Of a DNA stretch of 5,948 nt, positions 1 to 4,214 are shown one piece after another. The stretch is from Butyrivibrio sp. (GTDB taxonomy: Bacteria; Bacillota; Clostridia; Lachnospirales; Lachnospiraceae), in the NCBI GenBank assembly GCA_024688095.1, contig JAILEJ010000180.1:1-5948 (forward strand), in the 5' to 3' direction. The notes beneath the pieces were generated by a model. The model saw only the letters and a list, made by a program, of their open reading frames with translations. It made no database searches and had not been told where the DNA came from. The position numbers and the translations under genes were made by a program. The stretch's first letter is position 1. The number at the start of each line of letters is the position of its first letter.

Positions 1-252
1 TTAAGACGACTTTGCAAGCGTATGGGATATAACATAACAAATAATCATGCATTTAGAATGTCACTTAATAGTAATGTTTTTATCGATTTGCTAGACCTGA
101 AAGTAGCAAAACGTGCTTCACTTTTGGGACATTCCGTAGCAACAAATGAAAGATACTATTCTCATATGAAGTCATCCGACCTCAGCGACATAAAAGAGTT
201 ACTAAATAGTTGTTCAAAAAATACCACTCACTCACTCACACTCACTCAATAA
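1..252 (+). CDS. Tyrosine recombinase (integrase), C-terminal fragment cut by the window edge
   Basis: The reading frame is open from the first base and ends at TAA 250-252, leaving 83 residues. Seen: the box-II pattern of the tyrosine recombinase catalytic domain, with HAFR (H16, R19), then LGHS (H44), then ERYYSH, where Y53 is the expected nucleophile because it precedes x-H. The spacing between these is normal for the family. Known of the family: these enzymes cut and rejoin DNA through a covalent 3'-phosphotyrosine link and move phages, integrative conjugative elements and islands. The N-terminal DNA-binding part and the first catalytic Arg lie outside the window. Its 3' end faces the 3' end of tRNA-Gly 74 bp away, as expected of an element integrated in that tRNA gene. 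The last codons come from a CTCA-type tandem repeat. Nothing here shows damage to the visible part. Which element it serves cannot be told; a resident XerC/D-like enzyme is less likely given the tRNA context. Confidence 0.85.
   Translation, partial: LRRLCKRMGYNITNNHAFRMSLNSNVFIDLLDLKVAKRASLLGHSVATNERYYSHMKSSDLSDIKELLNSCSKNTTHSLTLTQ
225..249. repeat. CACT tetranucleotide microsatellite
   Basis: About six copies of the unit CACT run in tandem, with one interruption (CA at 239-240). They encode the last residues of the integrase (H-S-L-T-L-T-Q) and stop just before its TAA. Because the unit is not a multiple of three, slippage would change the reading frame and the C-terminal tail, but the catalytic residues are upstream and would be spared. 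Confidence 0.7.
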
Positions 253-267
253 TGTATTAGATTTTAC

Positions 268-315
268 AAAAATAAAAAGCTCCGAAGCCCTTGATAAATC
301 AAGAAACTTCGGAGC
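268..315 (-). terminator. Rho-independent terminator of tRNA-Gly
   Basis: On the minus strand a 9-bp GC-containing stem (arms 307-315 and 279-287, GCTCCGAAG) encloses a second 5-bp stem (CTTGA/TCAAG) with a four-base loop. It is followed by an interrupted T tract (complement of 268-278). It begins 11 nt past the 3' end of tRNA-Gly, so it ends that transcript. On the + strand the stem is not followed by T residues, so it should not terminate the integrase transcript well. Confidence 0.88.
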
Positions 316-325
316 CATTAGCTAG

Positions 326-398
326 AGCGATAGACGGGGCTCGAACCCGCGGTCTCGACCTTGGCAAGGTCGCGCGTTACCAACTACGCCACTATCGC
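326..398 (-). tRNA. tRNA-Gly, anticodon GCC
   Basis: The minus strand folds into a full 73-nt cloverleaf: a 7-bp acceptor stem (GCGATAG with CTATCGC), a D arm with GCGT/ACGC, an anticodon stem CGACC/GGTCG with loop TTGCCAA (anticodon at 363-365), a five-base variable region, and a T arm with loop TTCGAGC. The discriminator base is U, as in other bacterial tRNA-Gly. CCA is not encoded (CTA follows), so the CCA-adding enzyme must finish the 3' end. It reads glycine codons GGC and GGU. It has its own promoter (438-466) and terminator (268-315). The 3' end facing an integrase gene marks it as a likely integration target. Confidence 0.96.
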
Positions 399-437
399 AT
401 TTATTAAGTTGTGCCGCTCTCTTGCGACGACTTGATT

Positions 438-466
438 ATAATAACCCATTTCTAGGTTTGTGTCAA
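438..466 (-). promoter_or_regulatory. Sigma-A-type promoter of tRNA-Gly
   Basis: On the minus strand a perfect TTGACA (461-466) is followed after 17 bp by TATTAT (438-443). Transcription should start near 431, giving a leader of about 32 nt before the mature tRNA. An alternative TATAAT lies three bases further downstream but would need a 20-bp spacer. The -35 box sits inside the left arm of the dyad at 456-507. Confidence 0.8.
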
Positions 467-507
467 CACTTTTCTGAAATTTTTTTAGAAAAGATTTTGA
501 CACAGAC
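456..507. repeat. Large imperfect inverted repeat between the two tRNA genes
   Basis: Outer arms TGTGTCAA (459-466) and TTGACACA (497-504) are perfect complements; a G-T pair and two more pairs extend them to 456 and 507. Inner arms CTTTTCT (469-475) and AGAAAAG (487-493) are also perfect, separated from the outer arms by 2 and 3 unpaired bases, with an 11-base AT-rich loop. In the tRNA-Pro transcript this would form a hairpin of some 18 pairs starting about 26 nt after the tRNA. It is not followed by a U tract, so it is not a standard terminator. In DNA each outer arm contains a perfect TTGACA pointing outward. It may be an operator, a processing hairpin, or a remnant of a small mobile repeat. 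Confidence 0.75.
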
Positions 508-525
508 AATACATGAATCTATATA
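497..525 (+). promoter_or_regulatory. Candidate promoter facing antisense into tRNA-Pro
   Basis: On the + strand a perfect TTGACA (497-502) is followed after exactly 17 bp by TATATA (520-525), four of six matches to the -10 consensus and part of a longer A/T run. Transcription would start close to 532, at the edge of tRNA-Pro, and run antisense through it. No open reading frame of note follows on this strand. The perfect -35 could be only a by-product of the inverted repeat, so activity is an inference. Confidence 0.4.
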
Positions 526-532
526 AAATAAG

Positions 533-606
533 TCGAGGTGACGCGATTCGAACGCGCGGCCTCGTCGTCCCGAACGACGCGCTCTACCAAACTGAGCCAC
601 ACCTCG
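533..606 (-). tRNA. tRNA-Pro, anticodon CGG
   Basis: The minus strand folds into a 74-nt cloverleaf: acceptor stem CGAGGTG/CACCTCG, D arm GCTC/GAGC with loop AGTTTGGTA, anticodon stem CGTCG/CGACG with loop TTCGGGA (anticodon at 570-572, G at position 37), a five-base variable region, and a T arm with loop TTCGAAT. The discriminator is A. The C1 to G72 start of the acceptor stem and G37 are typical of tRNA-Pro. CCA is not encoded (CTT follows). It reads CCG, usually a minor proline codon in AT-rich genomes. Its own promoter is at 623-651; no standard U-tract terminator follows, only the large hairpin at 456-507. Confidence 0.96.
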
Positions 607-610
607 TCTT

Positions 611-678
611 ACAGCATGTATTATTTTAATGAATTGAATCGATATTGTCAATCTTTATAAGATATTATTACATGCTGT
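611..678. repeat. 10-bp inverted repeat flanking the tRNA-Pro promoter
   Basis: ACAGCATGTA (611-620) and its exact complement TACATGCTGT (669-678) lie 48 bp apart. The left arm covers the expected transcription start of tRNA-Pro and the right arm lies about 17 bp upstream of the -35 box. Each arm also contains a small ACA-n3-TGT palindrome. Paired binding sites for a regulator are possible, but chance is not excluded in such AT-rich DNA. Confidence 0.5.
623..651 (-). promoter_or_regulatory. Sigma-A-type promoter of tRNA-Pro
   Basis: On the minus strand a perfect TTGACA (646-651) and TAAAAT (623-628, five of six matches) are separated by 17 bp. Transcription should start near 616, leaving a short leader of about 10 nt. 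The design is nearly the same as that of the tRNA-Gly promoter, which argues that the two tRNAs are transcribed separately. Confidence 0.8.
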
Positions 679-689
679 TTATATCAGAT

Positions 690-698
690 ATTATAGCA
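690..698 (-). promoter_or_regulatory. Possible extended -10 element upstream of tRNA-Pro
   Basis: The minus strand reads TGCTATAAT, a perfect extended -10 motif, just after the rlmI stop codon. No -35 box is visible at the right distance. It could give a second, longer tRNA-Pro precursor, but AT-rich intergenic DNA often contains such matches by chance. Confidence 0.3.
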
Positions 699-710
699 AT
701 GCTTTTATAA

Positions 711-1934
711 TTACATCTCATCTACTACCTGGAATATATAAAATTTTAGATAGTAAGATGCATCATTGGCCCACAGAATAGGGTGATCTGGAGCCTGTTG
801 TCTAAACTCTATCTGACGAAGTCTCTTATGTGCATCTCTTGCTGCTTCTCTTATTGTTTTCTCAAGAAGTTCCGGGTCCATAAAGTGTGAACAGGAACAT
901 GTTGCAAGATATCCTCCATCTTTTACAAGCTTAAGTCCTCTAAGATTTATTTCTCTATATCCTGTAACAGCTTTTTTTATTGAAGCTCTGGACTTTGTAA
1001 ATGCAGGAGGGTCAAGAATTACTACGTCAAAAAGCTCTCCCTTTTTCTCAAGTTCAGGAAGAAGATCAAATACGTCTGCACACTCAAACTTTGCAATATT
1101 TTCAAGTCCGTTAAGTGCTGCATTTTCTCTTGCCTGTTCGCAGCCAAGTTCAGATGCGTCAACTCCAAGAACGGAAGATGCTCCTGCACTTGCAGCATTT
1201 AAAGCAAATGATCCGGTATGTGTAAAACAGTCGAGAACTTTTTTCCCTTTGCAAAGTCTTCTTATAGCCGCTCTGTTATTTTTCTGATCAAGGAAGAATC
1301 CCGTCTTTTGACCGTTTTCTACATCTACATAATAGTGAACACCATTTTCAACGATTTCTACCTTTGTATCAAATGGCTCTCCTATAAATCCCTTTGTTCT
1401 TGGAAGTCCTTCCTGCTCTCTTACCTTTGCATCGCTTCTTTCATATACTCCGCGAATCTTAATGCCGTCCCCTGCGAGTACTTCCTTACAAAGATCTATT
1501 ATTATTTCCTTTAATTTATCAATTCCAAGTGCAAGTGACTCTACAACAAGAACATCAGCAAACTTATCAATTGTAATTCCTGGAAGGAAGTCAGCTTCTC
1601 CAAATATTAGTCTGCAACTTGAAGTATCAATTACTTCTTTTCTGTAGTTCCAGGCATTCTGAACTCTCTTTCTTAAAAGGTCTACTGTTACTTTGTTATC
1701 CTTTTTTCTGCTAAGTAGTCTTACCTGTATCTTTGATTTTGTATTTATGAAGCCATAACCCATAAAATATCCATCAAAATCATGTACACTTACAATATCT
1801 CCATTTTCAAACTGTCCTTCGATCTGTGCAATTTCGTTATCGAATACCCATAATCCTCCAGCCTTTATTGTTCTACCTTCACCTTTTTTGAGTATGATTT
1901 TTGCATCGGATGTTTTTATTTCTTCTTTAATCAT
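711..1934 (-). CDS. rlmI: RlmI-type 23S rRNA (cytosine-C5) methyltransferase
   Basis: The 407-residue protein has the length and layout of RlmI/YccW (about 396 residues in E. coli). An N-terminal PUA-like RNA-binding domain covers roughly 10-80 (LWVFDNEI, GDIVSV, YGFINTKSKI). A linking domain follows to about 190, then a class I SAM-dependent methyltransferase fold from about 205. Visible motifs are GQKTGFFLDQ (208-217), the SAM-binding motif I VLDCFTHTGSF (233-243), acidic GVDAS (257-261), DPPAFTKS (308-315), and CSCSHFM (346-352), which carries cysteines expected at the catalytic site. The characterised E. coli enzyme makes m5C1962 in 23S rRNA; the same target here is inferred. The ATG is preceded by AAAGGAAAG (1939-1947). 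It lies 76 bp beyond the neighbouring membrane-protein gene on the same strand, with no terminator between them, and is followed by tRNA-Pro 104 bp downstream without a clear terminator. Related RlmI-like paralogues exist in Firmicutes, so the exact rRNA base is less certain than the family. Confidence 0.9.
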   Translation of the reverse strand: MIKEEIKTSDAKIILKKGEGRTIKAGGLWVFDNEIAQIEGQFENGDIVSVHDFDGYFMGYGFINTKSKIQVRLLSRKKDNKVTVDLLRKRVQNAWNYRKEVIDTSSCRLIFGEADFLPGITIDKFADVLVVESLALGIDKLKEIIIDLCKEVLAGDGIKIRGVYERSDAKVREQEGLPRTKGFIGEPFDTKVEIVENGVHYYVDVENGQKTGFFLDQKNNRAAIRRLCKGKKVLDCFTHTGSFALNAASAGASSVLGVDASELGCEQARENAALNGLENIAKFECADVFDLLPELEKKGELFDVVILDPPAFTKSRASIKKAVTGYREINLRGLKLVKDGGYLATCSCSHFMDPELLEKTIREAARDAHKRLRQIEFRQQAPDHPILWANDASYYLKFYIFQVVDEM

Positions 1935-1972
1935 AGAGCTTTCCTTTTTAATTCTAATTGGTCAAAAGACTT

Positions 1973-2000
1973 TAAATATCTTTTTACATTTGTTAATCAA
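1973..2000 (-). promoter_or_regulatory. Weak candidate promoter for rlmI
   Basis: In the 75-bp gap upstream of rlmI the minus strand has TTGATT (1995-2000) and TATTTA (1973-1978) with a 16-bp spacer. Both boxes match only partly. The gap holds no terminator hairpin, so readthrough from the upstream operon is an equally good explanation for rlmI expression. Confidence 0.2.
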
Positions 2001-2009
2001 TTTACTTAT

Positions 2010-2855
2010 TTAATCAAGCAGATCATAGTAGTAATATTCTGCAATTACATATATAAGTCCATCATCGTTAAATGCTATTGCAACCTGTGAGCCGTCATAC
2101 AACTCTCCTCCCGGATATATGTTGTAGGATGTTCCAAGAGTAGATTCATATGTGTTATATGTAATATCCTTGTTTTTAAGAAGCTCCAAAACTTCAGCTT
2201 CTGTCATGCCGGCATTAATTCCAAATTCTGTAACAAGATCCATATCAGGATTGTATGTTTCTATTTCATAAACCAGGGCATCTTCATAATATACCTCTGA
2301 GTCTGATACATTTACCATATCAACATACACATCTATGTCTTTATCAAAATTTGAGAATGTAAGGAAATTAAGAGCCTCCGGCTGCATTGTTGTATTGTCG
2401 CTTACTCTTGAAAGTGTATATCCTTTATCTTCAAGAACACTCTTTATTTCAGACATCTTGCATGGTAATACAATTTCTGTTCCCTCTATTTGTACTTTTA
2501 CCTGTCCGTCCCCATATTCTCCTATTGCACTTCCTGTATATTCAACTCCATCCTGTATATCTTCAATAGCTTCGTCCTCTGGGAGATTTAATGCAATACC
2601 ATATTCATTTTCGTATTTGTTTTTTAGCATACTATATTCTAAAGGTCTGAATATAGCAGTTCCCAGAAAAAGAAATATTGAAAAAAGCATCGCTATTGTC
2701 AAAAAGACATACATTTTATTTCTCATTTGCTTTATTTCTTTATCATAGGAATTTGGCAGTTCATCAATAATTACATTTGTTGTAGTTCTTTCTGGATCAA
2801 ACCTTTCTATGACCTGCTCATCTTGTATTTCTACGTCTATTACCTGATTATTCAT
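2010..2855 (-). CDS. Single-pass membrane protein with acidic extracytoplasmic domain, function unknown
   Basis: This is 281 residues from the ATG at 2853-2855. I prefer this ATG to a TTG four codons upstream because GGGG at 2862-2865 lies 6 nt before it and would otherwise be coding. Residues 1-47 are a polar cytoplasmic tail with the motif TTTNVIIDE; 48-69 form one membrane helix without a cleavage or lipobox site, so the rest is anchored outside the cell. The outer part is acidic and appears to have two modules. One is centred on EIVLPCKMSEI and DKGYTL (about 117-200) and ends in a VNVSDSE strand. The other begins FGINAGMTEAEV (211-222) and ends with DGSQVAIAFNDDG (254-266), similar in style to small BamE/SmpA-like GMT-x-x-EV folds. 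From memory this pairing recurs in Lachnospiraceae hypothetical proteins, but I know no assigned function. The C-terminus is rich in tyrosine (EYYYYDLLD). The stop of the upstream 82-residue gene is 13 nt away, suggesting translational coupling. Confidence 0.8.
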   Translation of the reverse strand: MNNQVIDVEIQDEQVIERFDPERTTTNVIIDELPNSYDKEIKQMRNKMYVFLTIAMLFSIFLFLGTAIFRPLEYSMLKNKYENEYGIALNLPEDEAIEDIQDGVEYTGSAIGEYGDGQVKVQIEGTEIVLPCKMSEIKSVLEDKGYTLSRVSDNTTMQPEALNFLTFSNFDKDIDVYVDMVNVSDSEVYYEDALVYEIETYNPDMDLVTEFGINAGMTEAEVLELLKNKDITYNTYESTLGTSYNIYPGGELYDGSQVAIAFNDDGLIYVIAEYYYYDLLD

Positions 2856-2868
2856 TTTTTTCCCCAAT

Positions 2869-3117
2869 TTATTTTATTTCATATATGCTTTCAAGTTGTT
2901 CCATCTGACCATTATAATAAATGTTCATCCCAAGTGTTGCACCAAGCATTAATGATATTATAATAATCATTATTATTACAGGTGCAGTGAATATTCTTTT
3001 TAAAAAGAATCCACTTGAACCATCTTCAATTACTACGGTAGGAACATCTTTTTTTCTCTGAGTATTATCAATTGCATTTTCCATACTCTCTGAAAATTTT
3101 TTCTTTTCTTTTTCCAT
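2869..3117 (-). CDS. Small single-pass membrane protein (82 residues), function unknown
   Basis: The ATG at 3115-3117 has a strong ribosome binding site, AAGGAGAG, 3 to 4 nt upstream, which supports a real gene despite its size. Residues 1-40 are charged and cytoplasmic, with the motif VPTVVIEDGSSG. Residues about 43-66 (from TAPVIIMIIIISLM) form one membrane helix; a short tail ends in LESIYEIK. There is no signal-peptide cleavage site or lipobox. The layout copies the first third of the next gene's product: a charged N-tail, a T-x-V-I followed by acidic residues, one helix, then an acidic Y-x-x-x-Y-like stretch. This protein stops where the other continues into a folded outer domain. It follows the transporter gene by 33 bp; that gap holds a 4-bp CCGC/GCGG hairpin (3130-3142) just before the ribosome binding site. 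I recognise no family. A partner or regulator of the neighbouring membrane protein is an inference from order and shape. Confidence 0.75.
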   Translation of the reverse strand: MEKEKKKFSESMENAIDNTQRKKDVPTVVIEDGSSGFFLKRIFTAPVIIMIIIISLMLGATLGMNIYYNGQMEQLESIYEIK

Positions 3118-3150
3118 ATCTCTCCTTTTCCGCTTTATGCGGTCCCCTTT

Positions 3151-4092
3151 TTATGCAACTTGTTTGTCTGCCTTTCTAAATACTATCACTATTCCAAGTG
3201 TTACAAGAATCATTGACATTATTCCCCAGATGCTAAATGCCTGATTCTGTTCTCCTAATATTATAGCTGACAAAATTACTCCAAGTACAGGATTCATAAA
3301 TCCAAATATCGAAATCTTACTTACTGAATTATATTTGAGCAGTAATCCCCATAATGTATAAGCTACTGAAGATATTCCTGCCATATACAGTAAAAGAAGC
3401 CATGCAAGATTTGTTGTTGCATCAAGCCTTCCACCCATCAGCTTTCCAACAATTGCCATTACAAGCCCGCCAAAAAAGAACTGATATCCACTTAATGTAA
3501 CCGGACTTTCTTTTTTGCCATATAGCTTTATAAAGCATGCCGCAAGTGATGAGCTTATTGATGATATCAGTATAAATCCTTCTCCTGTAAGCTTAAATCC
3601 CATGTTCAGTTCTGCACCCGGTAATTGTATCATAAGTACGCCTAGAAATCCCACTATACAACCAATAACTTTTCTTGGTGTAAGCTTTTCATAATGAAAT
3701 AAAAATACTGCCATAAGTATGGTTATAAATTTACTTGATGCTGTAATTATTGAAGAGCTTACTCCACTTGCGCTTGCAAGTCCTCCATAGAAAAAGAAAT
3801 ACTGAAGTATTGTCTGAAACATCATAAGTACAAATATAGGAAATTTTGATTCCTTTTTAGGAATCAAAACATTTTTATTAAGTATACTTCCAAATATTAT
3901 TACAAGTAGTCCCGCCATAAAAAATCTTACTCCGGCGAATACAAGTCTGCTTCCGAGGTCATCTGATGCTATCTGAAATACCTCATATCCTATTTTTATG
4001 CATGGAAATGCGCTTCCCCACAAAAAGCAACATATAAAAGCCACTATGCATACGAATATATTATTTTTCCACAATCCCTCTTTACTGTTCAT
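3151..4092 (-). CDS. EamA-family (drug/metabolite transporter superfamily) membrane transporter
   Basis: The 313-residue protein has about ten hydrophobic helices in two homologous EamA halves, roughly 12-155 and 172-305. Seen: the N-terminal helix pattern FLWGSAFPCIKIG (23-35), RFFMAGLL (57-63), the helix 3-4 region ASASGVSSSIITASSKFITILMAVFLF (quoted in parts: ASASGVSSSI, 106-115, and KFITILMAVF, 121-130), and in the second half FMNPVLGVILSAIILGE (265-281), which closes with the family's GE-x. Members export or import small metabolites such as amino acids, sugars or purines; the substrate cannot be told. The ATG is the only reasonable start, because an in-frame TAA lies 24 to 22 bases upstream; its ribosome binding site is weak (GGA about 12 nt upstream). 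No convincing promoter is visible in 4093-4157, although a strong terminator separates it from the oxidoreductase gene. Two membrane-protein genes follow in the same direction. Confidence 0.9.
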   Translation of the reverse strand: MNSKEGLWKNNIFVCIVAFICCFLWGSAFPCIKIGYEVFQIASDDLGSRLVFAGVRFFMAGLLVIIFGSILNKNVLIPKKESKFPIFVLMMFQTILQYFFFYGGLASASGVSSSIITASSKFITILMAVFLFHYEKLTPRKVIGCIVGFLGVLMIQLPGAELNMGFKLTGEGFILISSISSSLAACFIKLYGKKESPVTLSGYQFFFGGLVMAIVGKLMGGRLDATTNLAWLLLLYMAGISSVAYTLWGLLLKYNSVSKISIFGFMNPVLGVILSAIILGEQNQAFSIWGIMSMILVTLGIVIVFRKADKQVA

Positions 4093-4157
4093 TTTATTAT
4101 TTGTCCAATCGTTTTAATGCTCTGATTGTTTTAGTCCTTTCTGCTTACTTCTATTTA

Positions 4158-4197
4158 CAATAAATGAAACTCAGGAAAAGTTGTTTCCTGAGTTTCA
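4158..4197 (-). terminator. Rho-independent terminator of the oxidoreductase gene
   Basis: A perfect 14-bp stem (arms 4184-4197 and 4165-4178, TGAAACTCAGGAAA) closes on a five-base loop (4179-4183). On the minus strand it is followed by TTTATTG, a modest T tract. It begins 17 bp after the stop codon of the oxidoreductase gene. Long stem and position make termination likely; the weak T tract leaves room for some readthrough into the transporter gene. The + strand continuation is not T-rich at once. Confidence 0.85.
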
Positions 4198-4214
4198 AAT
4201 AAATTTACTTAATC

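Noticed and set aside
463..651. 62-codon minus-strand open frame across the tRNA-Pro gene
   Set aside because: It runs through the whole tRNA and both promoters, and its product is only the translated tRNA plus AT-rich flanks, with no ribosome binding site of note.
660..694. Direct repeat AGATATTAT at 660-668 and 686-694
   Set aside because: It is short, AT-only apart from one G, and expected by chance in this composition.
691..710. Imperfect hairpin just after rlmI as its terminator
   Set aside because: The stem has few pairs, a two-base bulge and almost no GC, and no T tract follows.
1218..1647. Two + strand open frames inside rlmI
   Set aside because: They are antisense to well-conserved methyltransferase codons and their products are low in complexity; the minus-strand protein explains the region.
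2856..2867. TTG start four codons upstream for the 281-residue membrane protein
   Set aside because: It would use the GGGG ribosome binding site as codons and has no better site of its own; the ATG at 2855 is preferred.
2335..2963. Three + strand open frames opposite the two small membrane-protein genes
   Set aside because: They lack ribosome binding sites and overlap each other in different frames; their hydrophobic look comes from reading AT-rich DNA backwards.
3130..3142. CCGC/GCGG hairpin between the transporter and the 82-residue gene as a terminator
   Set aside because: It has only four pairs and is followed by the ribosome binding site rather than a T tract; at most it tunes translation.
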